A DNA stretch of 64,000 bases. Origin: Vibrio chagasii (GTDB lineage: Bacteria; Pseudomonadota; Gammaproteobacteria; Enterobacterales; Vibrionaceae). The stretch spans positions 558,001 to 622,000 of the forward strand of contig CP090851.1 of assembly GCA_041879415.1 (NCBI GenBank), read 5' to 3'. Shown here one piece after another: positions 48,585-59,114 of the stretch. Under the pieces are notes generated by a model. It saw only the letters and a list, made by a program, of their open reading frames with translations. It searched no databases and was not told where the DNA came from. How positions within the stretch are numbered: position 1 is the stretch's first letter; every line of letters begins with the position of its first letter. A program made the translations under genes and the position numbers.

Positions 48585-49166
48585 TTAAAGCACACTCATC
48601 CCTTGCGCATCTAACATATCGACTAGGTCTATAAGCGGCAGACCAATAAGCGTATTTGGATCTTTCCCTTCCATCTGCTTGAACAAAGCGATACCTAGTC
48701 CCTCACACTTAAAGCTGCCTGCACACCAATACGGTTCTTCTTTCTCAACATAAGAGATGATCTGTTGCTCGGTTAAATCACGGAAGTGAACAATAAAGGT
48801 ATCGAGACGCGTGTCAGCTTGTTGGGTTTCGCTATTCCATACAGTGACGCCTGTATAGAAGGTGATGCTCTTGCCACTTTGACGAGACAACTGCTCAATC
48901 GCTTTTTCACGCGTGTGAGGCTTGCCGATGATCTCGCCATCAATTACGCAGACTTGATCTGAGCCAATCACCAAGCTTGGTTGCTCAACAACGCAAGACT
49001 TAGCTTTGGTCTCTGCAAGGCGCATGACCAACTGTTGTGGAGTCTCCCCTGAAATCGGTGTTTCGTCACAGTCAGGCTTTGCTGTAATGAAGCTAATTTG
49101 TAGCTTTTTGAGGATCTCTTGCCTAAATGGTGAGGTAGAGGCTAAAACTAGTTGGTAATTTTTCAT
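48585..49166 (-). CDS. Maf-family nucleotide pyrophosphatase (YceF type)
   Basis: 193 residues of the Maf/Ham1-like fold: LVLASTSPFRQEILKKLQI, the DETP segment (KPDCDETPISGETP), VIGSDQVCVIDGEIIGKP, and YWCAGSFKCEGLGIALF. E. coli YceF prefers 7-methyl-GTP; this protein is the same branch by its position upstream of and divergent from yceD-rpmF, as in E. coli. It is thought to remove modified nucleotides. Confidence 0.92.
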   Translation of the reverse strand: MKNYQLVLASTSPFRQEILKKLQISFITAKPDCDETPISGETPQQLVMRLAETKAKSCVVEQPSLVIGSDQVCVIDGEIIGKPHTREKAIEQLSRQSGKSITFYTGVTVWNSETQQADTRLDTFIVHFRDLTEQQIISYVEKEEPYWCAGSFKCEGLGIALFKQMEGKDPNTLIGLPLIDLVDMLDAQGMSVL

Positions 49167-49315
49167 TTTAATTTACAATTCATAGAAGCATTTACAGTAG
49201 GATATAGGAAGTTATCCCGCTATTCATAATGCTCTGTATGGGAAAGGTAAAAAAGTGTACTTTTTTTGCCATTTCCTTTGACTAAACTCGATTTGGAAGA
49301 TAAGATTCGCGCCCT

Positions 49316-49843
49316 ATGCAAAAGGTAAAAATACCGCGTACAGTTGATCCGGCAAGAACGGCTCAGAAACGACTAGATTTAGATGGCATCATCCAAACCA
49401 GTCTTTTTAAGCGTTTAGCTGACGCAACTGAAGGCGTAAAACGTGACGCGCAAGTCTCATTGTCATTTGGGCTTGATGAACAACGATTAGTCGTTATCTC
49501 TGGTAAAGCTAACGTCGAAGTCGATTTAGAGTGTCAGCGTTGTAATGAGGTTTTCGCACATGAGTGCGATGTCCAATTCACTTATACTCCTTATTATAAT
49601 GAGAAAAGTGAAGAGGAAGCACCGGAAGAGTACGATTTGGTAGATCTGAACGAGTACGGTGAGTTAGACCTGATTCAACTAGTTGAAGACGAGTTCATCC
49701 TTGGATTGCCACAAATAGCAATGCACGATAATGCGAAATGTAGCGTTAACTCAAATAACTTGGTGTTTGGTGAACTTCCTGAAGAAATTGAGGAAGACAA
49801 GAAGCCGAATCCATTTGATGTTTTAAAAAGCTTGAAGAAGTAA
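49316..49843 (+). CDS. yceD: YceD (DUF177), 23S rRNA accumulation protein
   Basis: 175 residues of the DUF177 family. [12 protein letters not shown] is a conserved cysteine pair region and the C-terminal half is acidic ([21 protein letters not shown]). YceD is required for normal 23S rRNA accumulation in E. coli. It is cotranscribed with rpmF 35 bases downstream, an arrangement conserved across proteobacteria. Confidence 0.93.
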   Translation: MQKVKIPRTVDPARTAQKRLDLDGIIQTSLFKRLADATEGVKRDAQVSLSFGLDEQRLVVISGKANVEVDLECQRCNEVFAHECDVQFTYTPYYNEKSEEEAPEEYDLVDLNEYGELDLIQLVEDEFILGLPQIAMHDNAKCSVNSNNLVFGELPEEIEEDKKPNPFDVLKSLKK

Positions 49844-49878
49844 CTGCTTCTTTAAGAATTTACATAGGAGTAGGGTCA

Positions 49879-50049
49879 ATGGCCGTACAAAAGAGCAAGA
49901 AATCACGTTCAATGCGTGGCATGCGTCGTTCACACGATGCGCTAACTACAGCTGCACTTTCTGTAGACGCAACTTCAGGTGAAACTCACCTACGTCACAA
50001 CGTGACTGCGGAAGGTTTCTACCGCGGCAAAAAGGTTATCAACAAGTAA
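49879..50049 (+). CDS. rpmF: 50S ribosomal protein L32
   Basis: A 56-residue protein starting [20 protein letters not shown] and ending [10 protein letters not shown], the L32 pattern. The ATG at 49879 follows TAGGAGTAGGG. It is one of the small genes of the yceD-rpmF-plsX-fab cluster, linking ribosome and lipid synthesis. Vibrio L32 lacks the zinc-binding cysteines of some other species, as seen here. Confidence 0.97.
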   Translation: MAVQKSKKSRSMRGMRRSHDALTTAALSVDATSGETHLRHNVTAEGFYRGKKVINK

Positions 50050-50058
50050 GGTTGACCT

Positions 50059-51084
50059 TTGCAAAATCTAACCGTTGCGCTTGATGCAATGGGCGGGGAC
50101 TTCGGTCCTCGTGTAACAGTGCCTGCCGCCGTGCAGGCACTGTCGTATTTCCCAGAGCTAAAAGTCATTCTCATAGGTGATCGAAACGCGATCACATCTC
50201 AATTATCTTCATTAGGTCGAGTGCCTGACTCTCGTTTGAGTATTCAGCATTGCGATCGAGTTATTTCCAATTCTGAAAAACCTTCACTAGCCTTGCGTAA
50301 CAGTCAGGGTAGCTCCATGCGTGCTGCTATTGATCTGGTCGCCGACTCTCAAGCCGATGCTTGTGTGAGTGGTGGCAACACCGGCGCATTGATGGCTCTG
50401 TCCCGTTTTCGACTTAAGCTCCTCCCTGGCATTGATAGGCCCGCATTGGTTTCAGCTTTGCCTACTGCTTCAGGGAATCGTACTTGGATGCTTGATTTAG
50501 GGGCAAATGTGTCTAGTGATGCAGATTCGCTTTTCCAGTTTGCTGTGATGGGCAGTGCATTAGCGGAACAACATTTAGGTCGCGCTCCACGTGTCGCTAT
50601 TTTAAATATCGGCGCCGAAGAAATTAAAGGTAATGACCTTGTAAAACGATGCGCTGAAATGTTGTCGAATACTCAGTCTGTGAACTTCATAGGCTATATT
50701 GAAGGTAACCAACTCCTTCAAGATGCTGCTGATGTCGTCGTATGTGATGGTTTTGTGGGCAATGTCTGCTTAAAAACGTGCGAAGGTACGGCTCAGCTCT
50801 TTATTGATAAGCTAAAAACGCGCATGATGGCTTCAACTATAAAGGGTTGGATAGCCAGAATGTTGTTTTCTGAGCTATTTACTGAATTAAAAACCTTGAA
50901 CCCCGACCAGTATAACGGCGCAAGTTTGTTAGGATTGCGCGGCATTGTCATTAAAAGTCATGGAAGTGCTGATGTATCTGCAGTTGTCAACGCGATTGGC
51001 GAGGCAGTACACGAGGTCAAACGACAAGTCCCCAGCCGCATTAGCGATCGTTTGGAAGCGGTTTTACTCGAGAGGCATTATTAG
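50059..51084 (+). CDS. plsX: PlsX, phosphate acyltransferase
   Basis: 341 residues; it makes acyl-phosphate from acyl-ACP for phospholipid synthesis. Start [20 protein letters not shown] is read from a TTG codon, which has AAGG seven bases upstream, and no ATG fits. [49 protein letters not shown] and [15 protein letters not shown] are family signatures. It lies between rpmF and fabH, in the conserved order. Confidence 0.96.
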   Translation: MQNLTVALDAMGGDFGPRVTVPAAVQALSYFPELKVILIGDRNAITSQLSSLGRVPDSRLSIQHCDRVISNSEKPSLALRNSQGSSMRAAIDLVADSQADACVSGGNTGALMALSRFRLKLLPGIDRPALVSALPTASGNRTWMLDLGANVSSDADSLFQFAVMGSALAEQHLGRAPRVAILNIGAEEIKGNDLVKRCAEMLSNTQSVNFIGYIEGNQLLQDAADVVVCDGFVGNVCLKTCEGTAQLFIDKLKTRMMASTIKGWIARMLFSELFTELKTLNPDQYNGASLLGLRGIVIKSHGSADVSAVVNAIGEAVHEVKRQVPSRISDRLEAVLLERHY

Positions 51085-51089
51085 TCTTC

Positions 51090-52040
51090 ATGTATAGCAA
51101 AATTTTAGGTACTGGCAGCTACTTGCCATCTCAGGTGCGTACTAACGCAGACTTAGAGAAAATGGTAGAGACTAGCGACGAGTGGATCGTTGCTAGAACA
51201 GGTATTAAAGAGCGTCGTATTTCAGCGGAAAACGAAACCGTTGCAGATATGGCGTTTTACGCTGCTGAAAATGCCATTGAAATGGCGGGTATCGACAAAG
51301 AAGATATTGATTTAATCATCGTTGCGACCACCAGTAGTAGCCACACATTCCCGTCTTCGGCGTGTCAGGTACAAGGTAAGCTTGGTATCAAAGGCTGCCC
51401 TGCGTTTGATTTGGCTGCAGCGTGTTCTGGTTTTGTCTATGCTTTGTCTGTTGCAGATCAGCACATCAAATCAGGCATGTGTAAGAACGTTTTGGTGATT
51501 GGTGCTGATGCACTGTCAAAAACCTGTGATCCGACTGACCGCTCTACGATCATCCTATTTGGTGATGCAGCAGGCGCGGTGGTTGTAGGCGCAAGCGAAG
51601 AGCCAGGTATTTTGTCGACTCACATTTACTCTGATGGTAAATACGGTGAGCTTCTAAGCCTTGAAGTACCAGAGCGTGGCGGTGATGCAGACAAATGGCT
51701 GCACATGGCGGGCAACGAAGTATTCAAAGTGGCGGTAACTCAGCTATCTAAGCTAGTTAAAGACACATTAGCTGCAAATAACATGGATAAGTCAGAGCTT
51801 GATTGGTTAGTTCCACACCAAGCGAACTACCGTATTATTTCGGCAACGGCTAAAAAGCTGACAATGTCACTTGATCAAGTGGTGATTACCCTTGATAAGC
51901 ACGGCAACACGTCAGCGGCTACCGTACCAACAGCATTAGACGAAGCTGTTCGTGACGGACGAATTAAACGCGGTCAAACACTTCTATTGGAAGCATTTGG
52001 CGGCGGCTTCACTTGGGGTTCTGCGTTAGTTAAATTCTAA
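51090..52040 (+). CDS. fabH: FabH, 3-oxoacyl-ACP synthase III
   Basis: 316 residues of the thiolase fold. The catalytic triad is C112 ([11 protein letters not shown]), His in [10 protein letters not shown] and Asn in [11 protein letters not shown]. It starts fatty-acid synthesis by condensing acetyl-CoA with malonyl-ACP. It begins five bases after plsX. A terminator-like hairpin follows, so fabD may have its own promoter. Confidence 0.97.
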   Translation: MYSKILGTGSYLPSQVRTNADLEKMVETSDEWIVARTGIKERRISAENETVADMAFYAAENAIEMAGIDKEDIDLIIVATTSSSHTFPSSACQVQGKLGIKGCPAFDLAAACSGFVYALSVADQHIKSGMCKNVLVIGADALSKTCDPTDRSTIILFGDAAGAVVVGASEEPGILSTHIYSDGKYGELLSLEVPERGGDADKWLHMAGNEVFKVAVTQLSKLVKDTLAANNMDKSELDWLVPHQANYRIISATAKKLTMSLDQVVITLDKHGNTSAATVPTALDEAVRDGRIKRGQTLLLEAFGGGFTWGSALVKF

Positions 52041-52063
52041 CCCTAAGCGAAAACCTACAAACA

Positions 52064-52098
52064 AGGCACATAACTTATGTGCCTTATTCAATTTTTTG
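52064..52098 (+). terminator. Terminator-like hairpin between fabH and fabD
   Basis: AAGGCACATAA-CT-TATGTGCCTT followed by ATTCAATTTTTT. It may act as a partial terminator setting different levels for upstream and downstream genes. Confidence 0.75.
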
Positions 52099-52120
52099 CT
52101 TTGCTTAAAGGAAAATTACA

Positions 52121-53044
52121 ATGAGCAAGTTTGCTATCGTATTCCCAGGCCAAGGCTCTCAAGCTATCGGTATGCTTGCAGACCTAGGCGAACAGTATGA
52201 TGTTGTTAAACAAACATTTGCTGAAGCTTCAGAAGCACTTGGTTACGATCTATGGGCATTAGTTCAAGATGGCCCAGTAGAAAATCTAAATGAAACTTTC
52301 CGCACTCAACCGGCTCTATTAACAGCGTCTGTTGCAATTTGGCGTGTATGGCAAGAGCTTGGCCTAGAGCAACCTGCAAACTTAGCGGGTCACAGCTTAG
52401 GTGAATACTCTGCACTAGTATGTGCTGGCGTTATCGACTTTAAAGAAGCGATCAAGCTAGTTGAACTACGTGGTCAATTAATGCAAGAAGCGGTTCCTGC
52501 AGGCGTTGGTGCTATGTACGCAATCATCGGTCTAGATGATGAAGCGATTGCTAAAGCGTGTGAAGAAGCGGCACAAGGCGAAATTGTTTCTCCAGTGAAC
52601 TTCAACTCTCCTGGTCAAGTTGTTATCGCGGGTAATAAAGCGGCAGTAGAGCGCGCTGGTGCACTATGTAAAGAAGCGGGCGCTAAGCGTGCACTTCCTC
52701 TACCAGTATCTGTACCGTCTCACTGTGCACTAATGAAACCTGCAGCAGACAAGCTAGCGGTGGCTTTAGAAGCTCTAGAGTTCAACACGCCAGCGCTTCC
52801 TGTTATCAACAACGTTGATGTTGTTGCTGAAACAGACCCAGCAAAAATTAAAGATGCACTTGTTCGTCAACTTTACAGTCCAGTTCGTTGGACTGAAGGT
52901 GTACAAGCGATGAATGAGCAAGGCGTTGAGAAGCTACTTGAATTAGGTCCTGGTAAAGTTCTTACTGGCCTAACAAAACGAATCGTAAAAACTATGACAG
53001 CTGCTGCAGTTAACGACACTGCATCACTAGAAGCTGCTAAGTAA
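52121..53044 (+). CDS. fabD: FabD, malonyl-CoA:ACP transacylase
   Basis: 307 residues with the active-site serine S92 in LAGHSLGEYSAL, N-terminal VFPGQGSQAIGM, the arginine-bearing AAVERAGALCKEAGAKRALP region and the His in SVPSHCALM. It loads malonyl groups onto ACP. It is followed directly by fabG. Confidence 0.97.
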   Translation: MSKFAIVFPGQGSQAIGMLADLGEQYDVVKQTFAEASEALGYDLWALVQDGPVENLNETFRTQPALLTASVAIWRVWQELGLEQPANLAGHSLGEYSALVCAGVIDFKEAIKLVELRGQLMQEAVPAGVGAMYAIIGLDDEAIAKACEEAAQGEIVSPVNFNSPGQVVIAGNKAAVERAGALCKEAGAKRALPLPVSVPSHCALMKPAADKLAVALEALEFNTPALPVINNVDVVAETDPAKIKDALVRQLYSPVRWTEGVQAMNEQGVEKLLELGPGKVLTGLTKRIVKTMTAAAVNDTASLEAAK

Positions 53045-53068
53045 TAACCACTTAATAGAGAAGTTATG

Positions 53069-53803
53069 ATGAATTTAGAAGGCAAAGTTGCACTAGTTAC
53101 AGGCGCAAGCCGTGGTATCGGTCGTGCAATCGCTGAACTTTTAGTTGAGCGTGGTGCTAAAGTTATCGGTACGGCTACATCTGAAGGCGGCGCTGCTGCA
53201 ATCAGTGAGTACCTAGGCGAGAACGGTAAAGGTCTTGCTCTGAACGTAACTGATGTTGACTCAATTGCTGCTACACTGAAAACCATCAATGATGAGTTCG
53301 GTGCGATTGACATTCTAGTTAACAACGCAGGTATCACTCGTGACAACCTACTAATGCGTATGAAAGACGACGAATGGAACGACATCATCGACACTAACCT
53401 AACACCTATCTTCCGCATGTCTAAAGCTGTATTGCGTGGCATGATGAAGAAGCGTGAAGGCCGTATCGTAAACGTTGGCTCTGTAGTTGGTACTATGGGT
53501 AACGCTGGTCAAGCAAACTACGCAGCAGCGAAAGCTGGCGTGATTGGCTTTACTAAATCAATGGCTCGTGAAGTTGCGTCTCGTGGCGTTACAGTGAACA
53601 CTGTTGCTCCAGGTTTCATCGAAACTGACATGACTAAAGCGCTAAATGATGACCAACGTGCAGCAACTTTGGCGAATGTACCAGCAGGTCGACTAGGTGA
53701 CCCTCGCGAAATCGCTGAAGCTGTGGTATTTTTGGCGTCGCCTGCGGCAGCTTATATCACAGGTGAAACACTTCACGTCAATGGCGGTATGTACATGGTT
53801 TAA
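53069..53803 (+). CDS. fabG: FabG, 3-oxoacyl-ACP reductase
   Basis: 244 residues from the second of two adjacent ATGs (MNLEGKVALVTGASRGIGRA), giving the same length as E. coli FabG; starting at 53066 adds one methionine. The NADP-binding TGASRGIG, the NNAG motif, and the catalytic Ser-Tyr-Lys (NVGSVVGT and NYAAAKAG) are present. It makes 3-hydroxyacyl-ACP. The 166-base gap before acpP contains its probable promoter. Confidence 0.96.
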   Translation: MNLEGKVALVTGASRGIGRAIAELLVERGAKVIGTATSEGGAAAISEYLGENGKGLALNVTDVDSIAATLKTINDEFGAIDILVNNAGITRDNLLMRMKDDEWNDIIDTNLTPIFRMSKAVLRGMMKKREGRIVNVGSVVGTMGNAGQANYAAAKAGVIGFTKSMAREVASRGVTVNTVAPGFIETDMTKALNDDQRAATLANVPAGRLGDPREIAEAVVFLASPAAAYITGETLHVNGGMYMV

Positions 53804-53896
53804 ATTATGTGCAACATTTGTGCATGATTTAAGTCAAGATCATACGTAATTTCGGTTAAAATCGTGAAAATTGTGGTTTGACCAGAAAAGTTGACC

Positions 53897-53924
53897 TTGC
53901 AACTTTCAATAGATTGAATAAACT
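53897..53924 (+). promoter_or_regulatory. Candidate sigma-70 promoter of acpP
   Basis: TTGCAA, a 16-base gap and TAAACT lie about 45 bases upstream of the acpP start. The -10 is only a moderate match, so this is a tentative call; a separate strong acpP promoter is expected because ACP is very abundant. Confidence 0.35.
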
Positions 53925-53969
53925 ACGGAAAACATCGCATAAAGCGAACTCTGTAAAGGAAAAGAAAAA

Positions 53970-54203
53970 ATGAGCAACCTCGAAGAACGCGTAAAGAAAA
54001 TCATTGTTGAACAGCTAGGTGTAGACGAAGCTGAAGTTAAAAACGAAGCTTCTTTCGTTGATGACCTAGGTGCAGATTCTCTAGACACAGTTGAGCTAGT
54101 AATGGCTCTAGAAGAAGAATTCGACACTGAAATCCCAGATGAAGAAGCTGAGAAAATTACTACTGTTCAAGCAGCTATCGATTACGTAACTAGCGCTCAG
54201 TAA
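53970..54203 (+). CDS. acpP: Acyl carrier protein
   Basis: 77 residues, very acidic. The phosphopantetheine attachment serine is S37 in [20 protein letters not shown], and the rest matches E. coli ACP closely ([18 protein letters not shown]). AAAGGAAAAG is the ribosome-binding site. A hairpin follows the gene. Confidence 0.98.
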   Translation: MSNLEERVKKIIVEQLGVDEAEVKNEASFVDDLGADSLDTVELVMALEEEFDTEIPDEEAEKITTVQAAIDYVTSAQ

Positions 54204-54215
54204 TAATCTCTCCCA

Positions 54216-54245
54216 GGCGGTCACCTCGACCGCCTGTGTTTTATC
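54216..54245 (+). terminator. Terminator or attenuator between acpP and fabF
   Basis: AGGCGGTC-ACCTC-GACCGCCT followed by GTGTTTTATC. Such a hairpin would keep ACP mRNA abundant relative to fabF. Confidence 0.75.
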
Positions 54246-54296
54246 TAACTCATCTATCCTCATCTTAAATCATCTCAATCTCCGGAGTGTAAAATC

Positions 54297-55541
54297 GTGT
54301 CCAAGCGTCGTGTAGTTGTCACTGGCATGGGTATGTTGTCACCGGTAGGCAACACTGTAGAATCTTCTTGGAAAGCCCTGCTAGCTGGTCAAAGTGGTAT
54401 CGTTAATATCGAGCATTTTGATGCAACCAATTTCTCAACTCGTTTTGCAGGTCTAGTTAAAGACTTTAACTGCGAAGAGTACATGTCTAAAAAAGATGCT
54501 CGTAAAATGGATCTATTCATCCAGTACGGCGTCGCAGCAGGTGTTCAGGCACTTGATGATTCTGGTCTAACTGTTACTGATGAGAACGCACCACGTATTG
54601 GTGTGGCTATCGGTTCTGGTATTGGTGGTCTTGGTTTGATCGAAGCTGGTCACCAAGCGCTTACTGAAAAAGGCCCTCGTAAAATTAGCCCATTCTTTGT
54701 TCCGTCAACGATCGTGAACATGATTGCTGGTCACATGTCTATCATGCGTGGTCTACGCGGTCCTAACATCGCTATTTCTACTGCATGTACAACTGGCCTA
54801 CATAACATTGGTCACGCGGCACGTATGATTGCATACGGCGATGCTGACGCAATGCTAGCGGGTGGTGCTGAAAAAGCATCTACACCACTAGGTATGGGTG
54901 GTTTTGGTGCAGCTAAAGCACTATCTACTCGCAACGACGAGCCTCAGAAAGCTTCTCGTCCATGGGACAAAGGCCGTGACGGCTTCGTTCTTGGTGACGG
55001 TGCAGGCATGATGGTTCTTGAAGAGTACGAACATGCGAAAGCTCGTGGCGCTAAGATTTACTGTGAGCTAGTTGGCTTCGGTATGTCGGGTGACGCTTAC
55101 CACATGACATCTCCAAGTGAAGATGGCTCTGGTGGCGCACTAGCAATGGAAGCGGCGATGCGTGATGCTGGCATTACTGGTGAACAAATCGGTTATGTGA
55201 ATGCACACGGCACATCGACACCTGCAGGTGACGTAGCAGAAGTTAAGGGCATCAAACGTGCTCTTGGCGAAGCTGGCAGCAAGCAAGTATTGGTTTCTTC
55301 TACGAAATCAATGACAGGCCACCTTCTAGGTGCTGCAGGTTCTGCTGAAGCTATCATCACGGCTATGTCTTTGGTTGACCAAATTGTTCCACCAACAATC
55401 AACCTAGATGATCCTGAAGAAGGCCTAGATATTGACCTAGTACCTCACACCGCACGTAAAGTTAGCAACATGGAATATGCTGCATGTAACTCTTTCGGTT
55501 TCGGTGGTACAAACGGCTGTTTGATCTTCAAAAAGATTTAA
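54297..55541 (+). CDS. fabF: FabF, 3-oxoacyl-ACP synthase II
   Basis: 414 residues, starting at GTG with CCGGAG upstream. Catalytic C164 is in [10 protein letters not shown], with His in [12 protein letters not shown] and [12 protein letters not shown]. It elongates acyl-ACP and controls temperature-dependent unsaturated fatty-acid content in E. coli. The C-terminal [14 protein letters not shown] is standard. Confidence 0.97.
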   Translation: MSKRRVVVTGMGMLSPVGNTVESSWKALLAGQSGIVNIEHFDATNFSTRFAGLVKDFNCEEYMSKKDARKMDLFIQYGVAAGVQALDDSGLTVTDENAPRIGVAIGSGIGGLGLIEAGHQALTEKGPRKISPFFVPSTIVNMIAGHMSIMRGLRGPNIAISTACTTGLHNIGHAARMIAYGDADAMLAGGAEKASTPLGMGGFGAAKALSTRNDEPQKASRPWDKGRDGFVLGDGAGMMVLEEYEHAKARGAKIYCELVGFGMSGDAYHMTSPSEDGSGGALAMEAAMRDAGITGEQIGYVNAHGTSTPAGDVAEVKGIKRALGEAGSKQVLVSSTKSMTGHLLGAAGSAEAIITAMSLVDQIVPPTINLDDPEEGLDIDLVPHTARKVSNMEYAACNSFGFGGTNGCLIFKKI

Positions 55542-55594
55542 TCATCTTATAAAAGACCTAAACGTTGTAGATAGTCATAATTAGACTTGTTTTT

Positions 55595-55631
55595 AAACGG
55601 CTTGATGCTTAGCATTGAGCCGTTTCTTTTT
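55595..55631 (+). terminator. Terminator of fabF
   Basis: AAACGGCTTGATGC-TTA-GCATTGAGCCGTTT followed by CTTTTT, just before the pabC start. It overlaps the upstream part of the longer pabC reading frame, which argues that the real start is downstream. Confidence 0.85.
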
Positions 55632-55643
55632 ATGGGGAAAAAC

Positions 55644-56486
55644 ATGTTTTGGGTTGACGGAGAAAGCCAGCAAACTATCGACATCTTAGACCGTTCGTTT
55701 CAATACGGAGACGGCTGTTTTACGACTATGCTTGTCTCAAATGGTGAGATTGAGCATTTTCACGACCATCAGTATCGTGTCGATGAATGTCTAAAAGCGT
55801 TACGTATTTCTGCATTAGATTGGAATGTGGTTAACGCGTGGTTAACTAGTGCAATTCAACACATCCAAAACTGCCACCACGAAAGTGCAAACAAGTCTAA
55901 TAGTAGAAAAGCTGGAATAAAGCTGCATGTTAGCCGTGGTGCTGGTGGGAGAGGCTACAGTACCAAGAACATTGCTAAGCCAACCATTACCATTAGTACG
56001 TTTGATTATCCAAGCCACTATGCAGAATGGCAAGACAACGGAGTTGAGCTCGGAGTTTGTCGCCAAGCACTAGGTTTGAATCCATTACTTGCTGGTCACA
56101 AACATAACAATCGCTTAGAACAAGTATTGATGAAGGATGAAATGGATCAGGCTGGTGAAGTTGACGGTTTGGTTCTTGATATCTCAGGCAATGTGATTGA
56201 AACCACCATGGCCAATCTATTTTGGCGTCAAGGTGAGGTCATTTATACTCCGCAGCTTACCCAAAGTGGTGTTGCAGGCGTTATGCGTAAGCAAGTGTTA
56301 ACGACGCTGAATCAAACTGAACTTTCCGTTACTATTGCTGACTACTGCTTACCTCAAGTCATGCAAGCTGACGAGGTTTTCATTACCAACTCCATTTTAG
56401 GGGTTGCTCCTGTTACCCGTATTAGTGAAACCCAATTTAACATTGGAACCGTTACTCGTAGCCTTCAAGGACAACTAAACTCGTGA
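55644..56486 (+). CDS. pabC: PabC, aminodeoxychorismate lyase
   Basis: 280 residues from the ATG at 55644 (MFWVDGESQQTIDILDRSF), which follows GGGGA; the open frame extends 19 codons further up but that part overlaps the fabF terminator. A class IV PLP enzyme that releases pyruvate from aminodeoxychorismate to give p-aminobenzoate. QYGDGCFTTM, the lysine motif AGHKHNNRLEQVLM and GNVIETTMANLFW fit. It overlaps mltG by four bases. Confidence 0.94.
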   Translation: MFWVDGESQQTIDILDRSFQYGDGCFTTMLVSNGEIEHFHDHQYRVDECLKALRISALDWNVVNAWLTSAIQHIQNCHHESANKSNSRKAGIKLHVSRGAGGRGYSTKNIAKPTITISTFDYPSHYAEWQDNGVELGVCRQALGLNPLLAGHKHNNRLEQVLMKDEMDQAGEVDGLVLDISGNVIETTMANLFWRQGEVIYTPQLTQSGVAGVMRKQVLTTLNQTELSVTIADYCLPQVMQADEVFITNSILGVAPVTRISETQFNIGTVTRSLQGQLNS

Positions 56487-57499
56487 TCAAAAAGTTATTT
56501 ATTTTTATTATCTTGTGCCTAATCGCAGCGGGCGCTGCTGGGTTCTACGTTTACAACCAAGCGCAAGATAACCTCAAACAAGTTATTCAATTGGAAAAGC
56601 CGCAGGTGGTTACAATCGCCTCTGGTAGCAGTTTTAATCGTGTACTTGCGCAGCTGATTAATGAAGGCCTATTTGAGGCATCTCCTTATGAGAAATTAAT
56701 CCGCAAGCTACATCCAGAGCTTGTTGATGTCAAAGCGGGAACATTCCTGTTAGAGCCGGGTTTAACGCTTGAGCAAGCTCTACAGGTACTTGTTGAAGGG
56801 AAAGAGCATCAGTTTACTATCACCTTTGTTGAAGGTAGTCGTTTTGACGAGTGGCTTGTTCAGTTAAAGAACAATGAGTTTATTCAACAAACGCTTGATG
56901 GGGTTTCTGAAAAAGAGATCGCTGAAAAGCTGGGTATTGAAAATGAGAAGCTAGAAGGTTTGTTCTTAGCTGAGACCTACCACTACACCTACGGCACCAC
57001 AGATTTAGATCTGCTAAAGCGAGCACATCGTGATCTCATGAACGTTGTGAACGACGAGTGGGAAAAGAGAGCGGACAAATTGCCTCTTAAGTCACCTTAT
57101 GAAGCGCTGATTCTGGCATCCATCATTGAGAAAGAGACTGCCGTTGCTTCAGAGCGTGAACGTGTGTCGTCTGTGTTCGTCAACCGTTTGAACAAGCGTA
57201 TGCGTTTGCAAACGGACCCAACTGTGATTTATGGAATGGGCGATAGCTACGATGGCAACATCCGTAAGAAAGATCTAAGAACCCCAACGCCATACAACAC
57301 ATACACTATGAGTGGTCTGCCGCCAACGCCGATTGCTATGGCGGGCAGAGCGTCAATTAATGCGGCTCTGAATCCAGAAAAGAGTAACTACCTCTATTTT
57401 GTCGCGAGTGGCACAGGTGGGCACGTATTTTCAAAGAGTTTGGCTGAGCACAACCGTGCAGTACGAGCTTACTTAAAACAATTAAGAAAAAACAAATAA
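56483..57499 (+). CDS. mltG: MltG, endolytic murein transglycosylase (YceG)
   Basis: 338 residues with GTG start overlapping pabC stop. An N-terminal membrane anchor (about 4-22) is followed by a LysM-like region and the YceG catalytic domain with the glutamate in [15 protein letters not shown] and [30 protein letters not shown]. It is thought to cut nascent glycan strands and end peptidoglycan polymerisation. It lies between pabC and tmk as in E. coli. Confidence 0.95.
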   Translation: MIKKLFIFIILCLIAAGAAGFYVYNQAQDNLKQVIQLEKPQVVTIASGSSFNRVLAQLINEGLFEASPYEKLIRKLHPELVDVKAGTFLLEPGLTLEQALQVLVEGKEHQFTITFVEGSRFDEWLVQLKNNEFIQQTLDGVSEKEIAEKLGIENEKLEGLFLAETYHYTYGTTDLDLLKRAHRDLMNVVNDEWEKRADKLPLKSPYEALILASIIEKETAVASERERVSSVFVNRLNKRMRLQTDPTVIYGMGDSYDGNIRKKDLRTPTPYNTYTMSGLPPTPIAMAGRASINAALNPEKSNYLYFVASGTGGHVFSKSLAEHNRAVRAYLKQLRKNK

Positions 57500-57509
57500 A
57501 GAACGAATT

Positions 57510-58142
57510 ATGAATCAGTCGAAATTTATCGTGGTTGAAGGCCTTGAAGGTGCAGGTAAAAGCACAGCTATCAATGCCATCGTTGAGACATTGAAAGCAT
57601 CTGGTGTTGAAGAGCTAGTAAACACTCGTGAACCTGGCGGTACCGTGCTGGCGGAAAAGATGCGCTCACTGGTTAAAGAAGAGCACGAAGGCGAAAAGCT
57701 TCAAGACATGACTGAGTTACTGCTGATGTACGCTGCACGTGTTCAATTAGTCGAAAACGTGATTAAGCCGGCTTTAGATAGCGGTAAGTGGGTATTAGGT
57801 GATCGCCATGATATGTCTTCTCAAGCGTATCAAGGTGGTGGTCGTCAGATCGCACGCACGACAATGGAATCATTGAAAGCAACCACGCTAGGCGATTTTA
57901 AGCCTGATCTAACTCTATACTTGGATTTAGACCCTAGAGTAGGGCTTGAGCGTGCTCGTGGTCGTGGTGAGCTAGATAGAATCGAAAAGATGGATATCTC
58001 TTTCTTCGATCGCACACGTGAACGTTACCTTGAGATAGCTGCACAAGATGACTCGGTTCTTGTGATCAATGCAGAGCAAGAAATAGAACAAGTAGCAGCG
58101 GATATTAAGCAAGCGCTTAGTTCGTGGCTAGACCAACAGTAG
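57510..58142 (+). CDS. tmk: Thymidylate kinase
   Basis: 210 residues. P-loop [17 protein letters not shown](H/Y) motif [18 protein letters not shown], substrate-site TREPGGT and the lid [12 protein letters not shown]. It phosphorylates dTMP in thymidine nucleotide synthesis. It precedes holB by six bases. Confidence 0.97.
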   Translation: MNQSKFIVVEGLEGAGKSTAINAIVETLKASGVEELVNTREPGGTVLAEKMRSLVKEEHEGEKLQDMTELLLMYAARVQLVENVIKPALDSGKWVLGDRHDMSSQAYQGGGRQIARTTMESLKATTLGDFKPDLTLYLDLDPRVGLERARGRGELDRIEKMDISFFDRTRERYLEIAAQDDSVLVINAEQEIEQVAADIKQALSSWLDQQ

Positions 58143-58148
58143 GTAGTC

Positions 58149-59114
58149 ATGGCGGAAGTGTATTCTTGGCTCACGCCAGTTTGGAGTGAGTGGAAAAAAA
58201 GCCTCGATGCTGAGCGTTTTCCGAATTCTGTGATTGTTAATGCGCCGGAAGGGTTGGGCGTTGATGCTCTTATTAGCCAACTTACCGATGCATTAATGTG
58301 CACAAACTATGAAAGTGAGGCGTGTGGGTTTTGCCATAGCTGTGAATTGATGAAATCGGGTAGCCATCCGGATTTTCATGTTATCTCACCAGAGAAAGAA
58401 GGCAAATCGATCACGGTTGACCAAGTACGTGCAAGCAATCGCTGGGCTCAAGAATCATCTCAGTTGGGCGGTTTGCGCGTTATCTTACTGGAACCTGCTG
58501 AGGCGATGAATGAGTCGGCTTCCAATGCTTTGCTGAAAACTCTTGAAGAGCCTTCAAGCCAGTGTATTTTCATTCTGTCGACTCGTAACAGCAATCGCCT
58601 CATGCCAACCATCATCAGTCGCTGTCAGCAATTCAATGTGGTGAGCCCACAATTGGAAGCGGGCTCAGCATGGCTTGACGGGGAAGTAGGTAAGGCTGTG
58701 CCACCGTATATTTTGGCACTTAACGATAATGCGCCGTTGAAAGCGAAAGCGATGTTTGAAGAAGGCGGTGTAGAGGCTTCCGAGAAAGTATTCGACGGTT
58801 TCGTTAATATCGTCAAAGGCACTCAGCCAGACATGCTGAAGTTCTCGACTGAGCTTGCTAAAGATCCTTTGATACAGCTTGGTTGGTTATGGCATTTACT
58901 TTCAGATGTACAGAAGTTGCATTTCGGTTTGGCAAATAATGCTATAACCCCAAGTGCTAACGCGCTGTGTGAGGTGATGTCTTACCAAAGCGCCTATACT
59001 GCAGCACATAAACTGTTGATACTGATTGAGCAGTTGAAGCAACACCCTGGGCTCAATACGGAGCTACTCATAATGAATTGGCTGATAGCCACTTGCGAGG
59101 AAACATGTTCGTAG
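58149..59114 (+). CDS. holB: DNA polymerase III delta-prime subunit
   Basis: 321 residues of the AAA+ clamp-loader fold. The zinc-binding cysteines are CTNYESEACGFCHSCEL (about 50-65). Walker A is degenerate (NAPEGLGVDALI) as usual for delta prime, and the SRC motif is IISRCQQF. It helps assemble the sliding clamp. Its last codons overlap the ycfH start by 10 bases. Confidence 0.95.
   Translation: MAEVYSWLTPVWSEWKKSLDAERFPNSVIVNAPEGLGVDALISQLTDALMCTNYESEACGFCHSCELMKSGSHPDFHVISPEKEGKSITVDQVRASNRWAQESSQLGGLRVILLEPAEAMNESASNALLKTLEEPSSQCIFILSTRNSNRLMPTIISRCQQFNVVSPQLEAGSAWLDGEVGKAVPPYILALNDNAPLKAKAMFEEGGVEASEKVFDGFVNIVKGTQPDMLKFSTELAKDPLIQLGWLWHLLSDVQKLHFGLANNAITPSANALCEVMSYQSAYTAAHKLLILIEQLKQHPGLNTELLIMNWLIATCEETCS

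Noticed and set aside
52873..53442. 189-codon minus-strand frame over fabD/fabG
   Set aside because: Antisense to two well-conserved genes with no recognisable domain.
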